A DNA stretch of 64,000 nt from Chionoecetes opilio (lineage: Eukaryota > Arthropoda > Malacostraca > Decapoda > Majidae). Location: contig JACEEZ010001126.1 of assembly GCA_016584305.1 (NCBI GenBank), positions 169,501-233,500 on the forward strand. The letters are read 5' to 3'. Positions 12,346 to 24,100 of the stretch are shown piece by piece. Each line of letters starts with the position of its first letter. Within the stretch, counting starts at the first letter, position 1. The notes below the pieces were generated by a model, which worked only from the letters and a program-made list of their open reading frames with translations, ran no database searches and was not told where the DNA came from. Position numbers and translations under genes: made by a program.

Positions 12346-12481
12346 ACAGATCTCATTAAAAGTGATAGCTAGTTCAGCGTTTATTATCTTCTTAAAGATA
12401 TTTTCTCTTTGTCTTAAGAGTGTCTTATTCTCTTTTGTAATCACTTTTATGACTTCGCCGTAGCTTGTCATGTTTGCTGTA

Positions 12482-12530
12482 TCGCGATTTCGGGTCTAAG
12501 AACCCTTCTTCAGCAACATATGGAAGATGT
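12482..12530 (-). ncRNA. hammerhead-ribozyme-like motif (left arm)
   Basis: Read on the minus strand: TGTTG, core CTGAAGA, a stem-loop GGGT-TCTTAG-ACCC, GAAA, a very short ATC-GC-GAT hairpin, then A and CAGCA. CAGCA can pair with TGTTG through one G-U. This matches the hammerhead layout of stem I, CUGANGA, stem II, GAAA, short stem III and a UH cleavage site, except for one extra A between CTGAAGA and stem II. Short stem III type I hammerheads are known from Penelope-like elements. Confidence 0.4.
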
Positions 12531-12836
12531 TTTCTCCTCAGGAGTTGAGGTGAGCATGATTAAGATGCGAAGTGAAGCGCTATTTATAGTCGGTCTGCTT
12601 GCCACGCAGCCTATTACCGATGTCGTTGATTGGTAGATAGCTTTTGCTTCTCGTTTTCTTGAGTGGGTCTTCAATCAGCGTCTCCCACTCAAGAAGACGA
12701 GAAGCAAAAGCTATCTACCAATCAATGACATCGGTAATAGGCTGCGTGGCAGGCAGACCGGCTATAAATAGCTAGCGCTTCACTTCGCATCTTAATCATG
12801 CTCACCTCAACTCCTGAGGAGAAAACATCTTCCATA

Positions 12837-12880
12837 TGCTGCTGAAGAATGGTTCTTAGACCCGAAATCGCGATACAGCA
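12837..12880 (+). ncRNA. hammerhead-ribozyme-like motif (right arm)
   Basis: Stem I strands TGCTG (12837-12841) and CAGCA (12876-12880) pair fully. Core CTGAAGA is at 12842-12848, GAAA at 12864-12867 and the short stem III ATC-GC-GAT at 12867-12874. Predicted cleavage would follow A12875. Stem II is weaker than in the left arm because one G has become T (GGT/ACC remain), and the same extra A is present. Activity is doubtful without a test. Confidence 0.35.
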
Positions 12881-12999
12881 AACATGACAAGCTACGGCGA
12901 AGTCATAAAAGTGATTACAAAAGAGAATAAGACACTCTTAAGACAAGGAGAAAATATCTTTAAGAAGATACTAAACGCTGAACTAGCTATCACTTTTAA

Positions 13000-14148
<1,149 letters not shown>

Positions 14149-14423
14149 AAGTAGAAAAAGTACTTTAATTGGTACCTTTATTTAATGTATTTCACTGTGT
14201 TTTATGTGATAATCTTATAGAACAAACATTTCCGAAGATAACAGTATATCCTTTATACATATATACCATGATATACTGCGGGGTCATGCCTTGAGAACTT
14301 CCCCGGGTCTAGAATGAACAGAGAGGCCCTGGTACTAAGATGGCGCTCGTAAATCGAGTTGTCACTACTCTATTATTCAAGGTACTGTAGCGCGTGGTAA
14401 TGGCTCACGATAGGGATTAGTAA

Positions 14424-16326
14424 TACACTACGCGCCAAAATATTGTTCGCCACATCATAACAGATCGCTCCCATAAGGGAATTCTGAAAATGTACTCTAT
14501 AGCAGCCTAGTGACTTCCGAGAGAGATATCCTACATATGTCAGCTTAATTTGTTTAAAGCACGGACAGTCCATCAAGACCGTTGAGGAATGTTCAGATGC
14601 CACTTGTCAATTAGAGAGAACTGAAACTCGAGAAATGCCAGTGGTCGCTGGCAGTTTTAACTCAAAGGTTGGTCTACTGTGTTTTGGCTCCGCGACTAAT
14701 ATTTTTCATAAATTAATTTCGCGATAAACATTGATGCACCGCATCTGAATACCAAAAAATATAGTTCTTCTGTTGTTCTACTAATTATATGGATGACATG
14801 CATTACGATGGAACGTTCTATAATAGCAATTTAATGCAAATTACTCGCCTCGAGTAGCAAAGCTTAATATATTTTTGACATGTATATTGTGGCATGTAAA
14901 ATTTGGGTGATGTTCACACTGTTTTCTAAGACAGTACTGCTGCGTCTGGCAAACGCTTGTCAAAATACAATAAGCAATGCCTTGGAAAAACGAAGAATAA
15001 AGAATGCCGAAATCGGCTTGTTGCTGCGACAATGTAGGTTATAATTGTGGAGGCGACACGCCGCGGCGGGGAGTGGTGGCGGGGAGATTGTGGCGGGGAG
15101 ATTGAATCAAAACATTGCCACTTCACGCGTCGACTCATTGCACTTCCAGGCTTTCTATCTGATTGATACACAATAATAACAGGAAAATATGACTGCCTAG
15201 GTATAGATAACTTCTAAACATACGTTATTGACTATATAATATCATAGAGTAACATTTACCTCGCCTCCTCAACTATAACCTACTTGGTTATTTGGTTAAA
15301 TACATGTTTTACAGACTCAGGCTTCTATACAATATACATATAGAAGAAAATCGTTCTTAAAATTATACTTTTGTGTTTTAAGAGCAGTGGAATAAGCCCA
15401 TATTTTTCTTTCAAGTTGACCAACTTTTCACCAAATTGTGAGTTAAAACTGCCAGCGACCACTGGCATTTCGGAGTTGCAGTTCTCTCTAATTATAGACG
15501 AAGCATTTTGAAAAGGATCGCCTCACTCCCCGCGTGTAATTTGAACAGAAGTGCGTTGGTATAACTCTCATTACCTCCATAATGGGTGGCAAGAAACACC
15601 TAACAAAGGAGCAAATTATAGTTATTGTAACTCTACACAAGGCAGAGAGGCCAGTGAAAGAAATATCAAGGATTGTGGGTGTTACGAGGAAATGTGTGCT
15701 GAAGTGGGTGAGAACGTTTCGTGAACGTGGCGGGGTGGCGACACCGTAACATATAAGAAGAGGCCACGGCTAGGATGTAAATGTCATATCATAATAATTT
15801 TCTTGCTCTTATTTGAGGATGGGCATCCACTTGACGTTTCATGACATTTAAGGTTTTGCATCCTCGCCGTGGCCACTTCTCATGTTACGGTGTCGCCACC
15901 CCGCCACCCTTCACGAAACTCTCCACCCACTTCAGCACACATTTCCTCGTAACACCCACAATCCTTGATATTTCTTTCACTGGCCTCTCTATACCTTGTG
16001 TAGAGTTACAATAACTATAATTTGTTCCTTTGTTAGGTGTTTCTTGCCACCCATTATGGAGATAATGAAAGTTATACCAACGCGTCTGTTCAAATTACTC
16101 GCGGGGTGTGAGGCGATCCTTTTCAAAATGCTTCGTCTATAATTGACAAGTGGCATCTGAACATTCCTCAACGGTCTTGATGGACTGTCCGTGCTTTAAA
16201 CAAGCTGCCATATGTAGGATATCTCTCTCGAAAGACACTAGGCTGCTATAGAGTACATTTTCAGAATTCCCTTATGGGAGCGATCTGTTATGATGTGGCG
16301 AACAATATTTTGGCGCGTAGTGTAGT
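14424..16326. mobile_element. fold-back Tc1-like element with duplicated transposase N-terminus
   Basis: The left arm (14424-15776, interrupted by a MITE) and right arm (15862-16326) are inverted copies. Plus-strand 15581-15751 and minus-strand about 16060-15890 encode the same start, MGGKKHLTKEQIIVIVTLHK, then a basic segment with ISRIVGVTRKCVLKW. That pattern fits the N-terminal helix-turn-helix DNA-binding domain of Tc1/mariner-type transposases. Both copies stop after about 55 codons, with no DDE catalytic region. The middle (15777-15861) is unique AT-rich spacer. This is a non-autonomous fold-back derivative. Confidence 0.65.
14611..15493. mobile_element. nested MITE, 54 bp terminal inverted repeats, copy 1
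   Basis: The ends read AGAGAGAACTGAAACTCGAG and CGGAGTTGCAGTTCTCTCTA as imperfect inverted repeats about 54 bp long, sharing TGCCAGTGGTCGCTGGCAG. The right arm of the host fold-back element near 16137 is the empty site (GTCAATTATAGAC). Comparison allows a duplication of up to AATTA, ambiguous because target and ends are both AT-palindromic. A second copy lies inverted at 26784-27665. The shared 60-80 codon ORFs in both copies are not recognisable as proteins. Confidence 0.8.
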
Positions 16327-16664
16327 ACTGGATGCTCAGATATAAACTGCTGCAATAATTTACAGTGGAGTCAGCTAGGTCCTGTCTTTTTTTTCGCTTT
16401 CCAAACGATCATAAAAGATAGTTTTGAGCCTGCTTTATAAGCTGGAAAATGCATCGGTTATCATGGAAGAAAACTTTGTTCTCACTGGCGGCCGTAATAC
16501 TCACGTTATATGTATAATTTCTGTTCCAGCATGTCTGATTCACTTCCCAAAATATAAAATATAGCACTTATTTTCTTACAATAATGACTGGGTTAGTGCG
16601 TGGGCAACAATTAAATAGTTCTACTAGTAGTAGTTACTACGTGGTTGTGGTACTTCAATAACTA

Positions 16665-17209
16665 CCGTAGATAACACTAAAGTCGCCAAGACAACGTTTC
16701 TTTTCTATTTACAGACGTCTGGTGGCGTCAATACTTACATTTCTACATCCATGATTTCAGGAAACTTAGAAGGGGCTATCTGGAGAGTCTGTGTCATTTT
16801 GTGTCTTCATCTGTGTCATATTATGGCTATAAATGAACAAGTTACAAAAATATCAAAGGAGAGTGGCGACGTTGGTAACGGTGCTAAGATCGCCAGTGTT
16901 TATGTTCTCCCCACAGTTTAATTTTAGACCAAGGATATTATAAAATATCCTTGTATCAGACTGCAGCAGTCCTCCCGTCAGCTGCAGTCTGTTGTCGCCC
17001 GAAAAAAAAGAATAGCGAAATTTGAAACCGTTTATACTTGCAGAAACAAAGCATAAAACAGCGCTAAAACAGGGTAGATTATACAGTCATGATATAAACT
17101 ACTGTGTATTATCTTCAGTGGCACATAAAAATCAGTAGTGATACTATAATTCGAAATATTTGGCGCCTGGGGACATTTGGGCAGGTGGCGACTAAAGTGT
17201 TATCTACGG
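16665..17209. mobile_element. MITE with CCGTAGATAACACTAAAGTC ends, copy 1
   Basis: Inverted ends: CCGTAGATAACACTAAAGTC on the left and GACTAAAGTGTTATCTACGG on the right, both next to TA. The relative at 61632-62292 shares both ends and interior blocks such as GATATAAACTACTGTG in inverted orientation. No transposase. Confidence 0.8.
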
Positions 17210-17324
17210 TAAGAAAACAAAGTTTGAAGAGGACCTATGAAGCGATACTTTTATCTCAATTCAAACCCAAATCAGCTCGCATTATTTATAACTCTCTTTT
17301 CAACCCTAATTAGATTATTTGGCT

Positions 17325-17552
17325 CTAGTCAGATCTCACCTACCTACTATGCGGTTCAGTTTTGGTCTCCATATTACAGGATGGATATAGCCTTATTAGA
17401 ATCAGCTAGTGCAGAGAAGGATGACCAAAATGATACAGGGGATGCGTAACTTTAGCTATGGGAAGAGATTGAAGCTATTAAATTTACACTCACTCGAGAG
17501 ACGCAGAGTAAGGGCCGATCTAATAGAAGTTTTTGAGTGGTTAAAGGGATAT
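17325..17552 (+). mobile_element. jockey/CR1-like LINE fragment cut by an LTR element
   Basis: Encodes pieces of the same LINE C-terminus as 897-1706 (VQFWSPYYRMDIALLE and LNLHSLERRRVRADLIEVF) in two frames. It stops abruptly at the LTR starting at 17553 and does not resume nearby. The LTR element therefore arrived after the LINE. Confidence 0.75.
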
Positions 17553-18358
17553 TGTTACACCCGCGGGAAATGTCCGTATGTCTGTGTGTATGTGAGGTGT
17601 ATGGGGGGTAGTGACGGCCGTGGGGGCCCGTAGGGCTTGAGGAGCCTCATCCCTCGAGTAGTCAGCTGTGTTAATGGTTAGTTGGTTTGTGTGGGCTGTA
17701 TGGATGTGTTGCGGGTCGTTTGTGTATGTGGGATACGAGTAGGAGTGTATGTTGTTCAGGTGAGACTGTGTGGTGTGCTTGAAAGTAAATGTGGGAGGGT
17801 GACGAATGGTTGAAGGTTGTTCAGGATGTCGCGTCTAGGTATCATTGTGCGGGCGAAGTGACCTTGGAGAGAAGCGGGTTGGGTGTTTGGGAGGAGAGGG
17901 GTGAAGGAGAGCGGAAGAGGAAGGACTGTCTTGGGAGCGCCGCTACTCTGCGTTGTCCCAGGGGGCACAAGGATTTACTACGCCAAGGATTAAGACAGTG
18001 CCTCGTATAAGACAGTGCCTCGTATAAGACAGTGCCGCGTATAAGTCAGTAGCCGTGTGTGTGTGTGTGTGCCATTCTCGCGTAAGCCTCGAGTGTTTGA
18101 ATAGACATAGCAAATTAGACAGTGATACATGTGACCCTCTTTCTCCAACCATCCGTGCCATGTATTGTGACCACCAATAAATTAGATAGTGTAATTCAGT
18201 GTTCTCAGTGACCCTTTTCCTCCCTGGTATTGATAAAGGTGCCATTTGCGGTGAAAGCCACTCGCTTGAGGTATTTTCCGCCGAACTCCCAGAGTAATAA
18301 ACTGTTTACGGGGGGCGGCGTCCTTAGTGTGATAGAAAGGTGAGTGACCTGCGTAACA
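17553..18358 (+). mobile_element. 5' LTR of a gypsy-type retrotransposon
   Basis: Starts TGTTACACCCGCGG and ends GTGACCTGCGTAACA. ATAT stands just before it. The body shares blocks with the solo LTR at 7830-8561, such as AATGTCCGT, GTGTGTGCCATTCT and AAAGGTGAGTG. A primer binding site follows at once. No matching 3' LTR is found downstream in the window. Confidence 0.85.
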
Positions 18359-18359
18359 T

Positions 18360-18372
18360 TGGTGTCAGAAGT
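18360..18372 (+). promoter_or_regulatory. reverse-transcription primer binding site
   Basis: TGGTGTCAGAAGT begins two bases after the LTR end. This string is a common minus-strand primer site in gypsy-class elements, pairing with a tRNA 3' end. Confidence 0.75.
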
Positions 18373-18426
18373 TTGGGGTTGATTGTGGAAAAATATGTGG
18401 CCGGTGGCTGAATAGTGAGTGACAAG

Positions 18427-20062
18427 ATGGCGGGTAAGGAGGAAGGGGAAGGTGATTTGGCGCCTAGTGACGTCACTGAGGAAGAGAGTGGCGCGCTTCT
18501 AGTGGAGGGAAGCGTTGGCGCCAACCCTGTCCCTGTGTGCGAGCGTGACGCAACAGAACCGGAAATGGCGGGAGAAAACAGCTAGGTGGGGGAGTGAGAT
18601 GGCGAATTACGAGAAAGAGGACACGAACAGGATCATGGCCATGATGAAAGAAATGATGAGCCTAAATAGAAGTGAAAATGAGAGACTGGTGAAAGAAATG
18701 GTTAACCAAAATGAAAATTTAAGTGAAATTAAACAAAATCTAAATGAAGTGAGAGACACACTGAGCAGAGGCTTAAGCGAGGTACAAGCTGACGCGAGGC
18801 AGTATACTGAAGAGGCATGCGCTGCAATAAGAGATGAGTTGAAAACTGACATCGAGGCGTGCCACGAAAGAATGGTCGAGCTACATCGTGCCGGCCGGTA
18901 GAGCAGGCCGTTGCCATCGCTGGAGTAAATGGGGAGCTGTGCGTGAAAGAGGAACCTCGTGAAGTGAAGCCACAGGTTTCATGAACAGAATTAACACACC
19001 CACGCGGGCTCACACGTGTTTCCCCTAACCGCGGCGGAGAGCGGAGCGACTGCATAGGAGTACACATCACTACACACCCCGCCGCTCTCGCCACACACCC
19101 GACTCGCCCCGCCTGGCTTTCTTCACCGTTATACTACGCCCCGAATTCTCCTCCACAAAGCGTGCACTCGCCTGTAGGAGCCACAGGGCGGAGGAAACCA
19201 TCGGAATTTGATGGAAAGGTGTCGTGGAAGGCATACCTGGCTCAGTTCGAGCTGGTAGCCGATGCACAAGGCTGGTGCGTGGCTGAGCGCGCACTGCAAC
19301 TTGTTGCCAGCCTCTGGGGGGCGGCATTGGAAGTCCTTGGACACCTAACATCAGCCCAACGCATGGATTACCACCGTGTGGTGGAGGCTCTGAAGAGGAG
19401 ATTCGGCCATCACCAGCAGGCCGATGTGTAACGTGCTCGCCTCAAAGGCAGAGTGCGGGCTAAGGGCGAGCCTTTGCCTCAGGTGGCGCAGGACATAGCG
19501 ACGCTCGTCCGCCGTGCCTATCCTGTCGCTTCTGAGGACATGGTGGAAGAGTTGACGATGGACCACTTTGTCGATGCGCTGCAGAATAGAGAAATACAGC
19601 TTTACATCAAGCAGGCCCACCCGAAGGACTTAAGGGAAGCGCTAGCGAGGGCCCTAGAATTTGAGGCGTTCATGCGCACCTCTGGGCGGCGTGAGGACCA
19701 TGGCACAGACGAGACCCTTCCCCACCCACGAATTCAAGAACAGGCGTGCTCAGGCGCCTAGCACGCCCAAGAAGAAGCCACCGACTTATGGACGCTCGAG
19801 TCCCGGCGGGACCCGAGGCCCCTGCTGGGGATGTGGCCAAAAGGGGCATTTGCTGTACCAGTGTACGAGGGGACGAAGGTCACGTTCCCTCGAGAGACCG
19901 ACACCAAACGCTTTCCAGCCCTGTTGCAGGAATTGCGGGGAATATGGTCACTTCTCCATCGCCTGCCCCTGGCCGAAGGACGTCGAGCAGGTGGTAAACG
20001 AGGTGCCGCTGGCAGGAGGGGCCACAAGCCAGCCGTTGTCCCGAGGGCCCCTTGCGATTTAA
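18427..20062 (+). pseudogene. gypsy-type gag, broken
   Basis: Gag packages element RNA. An ATG at 18427 opens a short acidic frame ended by TAG after GENS. A charged, coiled-coil-like segment follows in another frame (18599-18901). A capsid-like region begins at about 19162 with KPSEFDGKVSWKAYLAQFEL and is cut by a TAA at about 19430 before resuming. After a shift near 19690 come two CX2CX4HX4C zinc knuckles, CWGCGQKGHLLYQC and CRNCGEYGHFSIAC, typical of nucleocapsid. The frame ends at 20062, overlapping the next frame by a -1 offset, as is usual for gag-pol. At least three lesions make it non-functional. Confidence 0.8.
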
Positions 20063-20079
20063 GTTGCTGTCGCGCCTCA

Positions 20080-20338
20080 GCCGCGGCAGTTCGGGTGCAA
20101 GGAACTGTCGATGAGCAACCCTGCCAGTTGACTGTAGATACGGGCGCAGAGAGGACTTTCGTTCGTCAGGAACTTGTGGAAGGACGTTATAACCTGCCTG
20201 AAGCCACCCAGCGACTATGTGGCGTGACAAGGCATTGTACATCTCTGAAAGGCCCAGTGAGCGTGGAAATCAGCGTAGGGAGCAATGAAGTGACGCTGCC
20301 TGTTTACGTCGCCGCGATAGAGGACTCTTGTCTCCTCG
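20080..20338 (+). pseudogene. gypsy-type aspartic protease, 3' part lost
   Basis: The reading frame -1 to the zinc knuckles carries VDTGAERTFV, the catalytic aspartate motif of retropepsins (D-T/S-G), with a preceding basic linker and a following beta-rich stretch (VEISVGSNEVTLPVYV). At about 20338, after EDSCLL, the expected flap and end of the protease are replaced by unrelated LINE sequence. Reverse transcriptase, RNase H and integrase of this element are absent from the window. Confidence 0.75.
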
Positions 20339-22036
20339 TATATTGCCGTGATTCGTGGGTTGTTTTGAGATTAATTTATTCCTCCCATGAACCCAGCAGT
20401 GTTACAAAAAAAAATGTAAGATTATATTATGAGTATGCTGCCACCCGTTCGTGCCACGATCCTCCCATTGACGAAACCGCACCCTCTCTTGACGAAGTCA
20501 GAGAGGCTGTAGCAAAGTTGAAGGGTGGAAAGGCAGCTGGTGTTTGTAATATCAGTGCGGAGCTCCTCAAAGCTGGGGGTGAGGCCATGATCCGCGGGTT
20601 GCATGCTGTCCTGACTGCCGTGTGGCAATCAGGTACCATTCCTCCTGACTGGAAAAGGGGGCTGGTCGTCCCTATCTGGAAAGGGAAAGGGGACCGTCAG
20701 GACTGCAACAATTACTGCGGTATTACACTGCTCAGCGCACCAGGCAAGGTGCTTGCCCATCTATTGCTGACACGAATTCGCAGTCATCTGCTGAAGCATC
20801 AGAGACCTCAGCAGTCTGGGTTCACGCCTGGTAAGTCAAAAACGGACCGTATCCTAGCGCTTCGTGTCCTGGTGGAACGCCGACGTGAGTTTCGACAGGG
20901 GATGCTTGCAGCCTATGTTGATCTCAAGAAGGCGTTTGACTCAGTGCATCGTGAGTCACTCTGGGATCTTCTGCGACTTCGAGGGATTCCTGCAAGGACT
21001 ATTGGTTTGATAACTGGTCTGTATTCTGGGACTGAGAGTGCTGTGAAGTGTGGGGCAGGTGTATCCAGCTTCTTTCCTGTGAATACAGGAGTGAGGCAAG
21101 GGTGCGTCCTTGCCCCATCACTTTTCAACGCTTGTATGGACTGGGTATTGGACAGGGTTGTAGATCAAAGTGATTGTGGAGCATCCGTCGGCAACACCAA
21201 GATCACTGATCTTGTTTTTGCCGATGATGCAGTAATATTTGCTGAGTCGCTGGAGGTCCTGGTGATGGCTCTCCAGGTGCTGCACGAGGAGGCAAAGCCT
21301 TTGGGACTTGAGGTCTCCTGGCTCAAGACCAAGGTCCAGGTATTTGGAGACTTACTAGATGAAGCAGTACAGTCTGTTCATGCGTGTGGCGAGGACATTG
21401 AGATCTTGGAAAGTTTTACATACCTTGGTAGCGCAGTCCATAATGACGGCGGGTCACGTCAAGAAGTCTTACGGCGGATTGGCATGGCCCACGGTGTTAT
21501 GGACTCGCTCAGCGGGAGTATTTGGCGTTGTCGGTACCTGTGCAGGAGGACAAAGATCCGGATCTTCAAGTCGCTTGTGATCCCTGTCTTACTCTATGGT
21601 TGTGAGACATGGACACTAAATAGTGACTTGAAGAGACGAATCAATGCCTTTGGTAATAAGTGTCTTCGCAGAATCATTGGGTATCGCTGGGATGATTACG
21701 TGTCAAATCAGCGATTGCACCGTGAGACTGAATCGAGGCCTATTACCTGCATAGTCCGTCAGCGTCAACTTCGGCTATATGGGCATGTGGCACGCTACCC
21801 TGAAACCGATCCTTCCCATCGGGTTGTATCTGTAAGAGACAATCCGGCGTGGAGGAGGCCAAGGGGGCGCCCACAAGGCTCGTGGCTGGGGCAAGTTGAT
21901 GTTTCTTGTCGAGAGTTGCTTGGTATGGGAAAGGAGCCTGCATGGGAACTCGCGCGTGGTGACCCCCGGGAGTGGCGTCGTAGGGTGGGCGAGGCGACGC
22001 GCCCCCCGGCGTATGCCCCCAATGATTGATTGATTG
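20339..22036 (+). mobile_element. RTE-class LINE, 5'-truncated, long open reverse transcriptase
   Basis: One frame runs without a stop from the upstream protease to TGA at 22027-22029 (whole ORF 19831-22029, 732 codons). The LINE part shows reverse transcriptase motifs in order: a GFTPGKSKTDRI finger segment; motif A YVDLKKAFDSVHRESLW; motif B NTGVRQGCVLAPSLFNAC; motif C FADDAVIF with both catalytic aspartates; then ESFTYLGSAVHNDG, VLLYGCETWTL and a tail rich in RRPRGRP. The 5' endonuclease is missing. The usual NNYRGITLLS reads NNYCGITLLS. After the stop is a short ATTG tandem tail typical of RTE elements. The lack of stops suggests a recent insertion. Confidence 0.85.
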
Positions 22037-23514
22037 CCACCTGTTCAAGATTTATCCTGAAAGAGTGTAACTCTTGAACAGAATTTTAATATTTGTCGAC
22101 AAGAAAGTAGCATGAACTTTATATTTCAAATGAATATTTTACCGAGTTATCACGTAATTAGGATCGGAGGACTATGAGTAAGTATCTCCTTAACACACTT
22201 TGCATGTCACTTGGGTTGATTTAAACTACATAAGAATCAGTCACCTCAGAATTCAGGTTTATTAATACCAAACACGTCTCCACGGAGGATGTCACTATAT
22301 ATCAACGGAACATTGAAAAATACTGGGGGGACGTATTACATGAAGATAAATGCACTAAATTGCTTGACACATTTGGAGAGAAATATATGGTAGCCGGGAA
22401 CTCGAGAAGACTATCAACTCCGCCGTTTCAATTGTTAAATGTTCCGGAATAAGACGAGTGGACGCTGGAGGTCACACTGTCGGTCTAAGAAATAGTTCTG
22501 ATTCACACGTGGGGTCGCTGATGGACACACCGCACCGTTACCAATACACACTACGAAAAACTACTCAACCTATTATGGCGGTCTCCTATCCTTTCCAATG
22601 AAACCCAAAAAAAGACACGACAGAATGAATAGTGAGAAATGGGGAGGGGGGAAGTGTAAGAGTCGTGTGTGTGTTTGTTCAAATGGCTTGGCGGACGAAG
22701 AGAGTTGCAGGGAGATTCTGATAGGATGAGAGACACGGGCAGAGTCAGTATTAGTTAACAAGACAAGGAATGATGCACGAGTAAATTAATAGACAAGTGA
22801 ATGTTCTTGTATTGGAAATATATACCGAACTGGGAAGAGAAATCTATGTACCAACCTGATGGGATGAGAGACACGGGCAGAGTGAAGTCTGGCGGCGTGG
22901 GTTGGCGTTCGCGCGGGGAAACAGAAAGTGTTCGTTACCCATGACTTAATAACAATGACATTGAATGATTAACAACCGGGTTAGAATATGAGGGCAAAAG
23001 GAATACTTTATGAGCGACAGTGTAATAAATTATGTTCAACGAGGATGAAAATTTTGTCAGTGAAAATAGTTTAGTTTCCCTAATACTACCATCGAATCTG
23101 TGTTACGCTTTCGTAAAATTGGTCATGAGGAAGCGTCTTTGTCTTCCTTCCTACGGTTGAGAAATGATAATAATTTAGCGTTCCACGGAAACTTATTGAT
23201 GTCATGGATTTCCGAAAGCAATTTACTATACGAATGCTCAAATGGACCCATTTACTCACACCTAAAACACGGAGTATTATAAAGCTTTGGGTGCAATATA
23301 GGCTACATATCACTGTACTCATATTCTTTTTGCTGAGAAATGCACCATAAATGAAATATATGGCCTTTTTGGTGCCAAAATATCACAACACGGCGGAACG
23401 CGCTGTGATTGGTTGTGACGTAGTAACTGCAGACTCAGATCTCGCCTGATCAGCTGATCGGCTTGTTTTGGCTCAGCAAACCGCAAATTATAGTTTTATT
23501 TTACTAACCTAACT
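22037..23514. other. no gene seen
   Basis: About 1.5 kb without recognisable coding content. A 20 bp string GATGAGAGACACGGGCAGAG occurs twice about 140 bp apart (about 22725 and 22863), and a short inverted pair with TCTTGAACAG is near 22080. ORFs here are short and composition-driven. Confidence 0.5.
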
Positions 23515-24100
23515 AACTTGCATTACCCCTACTACCGCAAGATGACCAGTAATCCTCCTTCAAGTGATGTAGTAGGTATTCACTGTGTTTGTGAATATGT
23601 AAGTTGTAGTTTATAAGGAAAAAGTGGATAGACAGAGCAAAGTGGCCCGTGACACCAGACAAGTGATGACTTCTGGGATCGGCATTCCTTATAGGGAGCT
23701 TAAATGAACCTGCAATGACATGTACAGCTAGACAGATAGACGAACTCATAGAGGAACAGGTAGAAATGTATGGTTAGTAAAGGTTGTAGTGGTGAGTAGA
23801 GTGACGAAGGGTGTATGTTTTGCTTATGTGGGGAAAGAAAGCCATACATTTCTACCTGTTCCTCTATGAGTTCGTCTATCTGTCTAGCTGTACATGTCAT
23901 TGCAGGTTCATTTAAGCTCCCTATAAGGAATGCCGATCCCAGAAGTCATCACTTGTCTGGTGTCACGGGCCACTTTGCTCTGTCTATCCACTTTTTCCTT
24001 ATAAACTACAACTTACATATTCACAAACACAGTGAATACCTACTACATCACTTGAAGGAGGATTACTGGTCATCTTGCGGTAGTAGGGGTAATGCAAGTT
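23515..24100. repeat. palindrome with 259 bp arms
   Basis: Arms 23515-23773 and 23842-24100 are near-identical inverted copies around a 68 bp spacer. They begin AACTTGCATTACCCCTAC and end with its complement. The same 78-codon peptide (starts MSSSICLAVHVIAGSF) can be read outward-in from both arms. It is more likely a by-product of the palindrome than a protein, although a DNA transposon derivative is possible. Confidence 0.85.

Larger units (their letters stand above)
12357..12998. mobile_element. Penelope-like element termini arranged as a large palindrome
   Basis: Arms 12357-12667 and 12684-12998 are near-perfect inverted copies around a 16 bp spacer. Each arm, read outward, runs from CCCACTCAAGAA through a TATAAATAGC box and the hammerhead-like block to an ATG opening MTSYGEVIKVITKENKTLLR. 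On the left arm the frame continues to [14 protein letters not shown] before meeting a GA microsatellite. That ending resembles the N-terminal region of Penelope-like proteins, but no reverse transcriptase or endonuclease domain is present. Penelope-like elements are known to have long terminal repeats in direct or inverted order. The family call is inference from architecture and motif. Confidence 0.5.

Noticed and set aside
14841..15171. Small ORFs shared by the MITE copies at 14.9 kb and 27.2 kb
   Set aside because: They are conserved only because the MITEs are recent copies. There are two overlapping frames with no recognisable domain.
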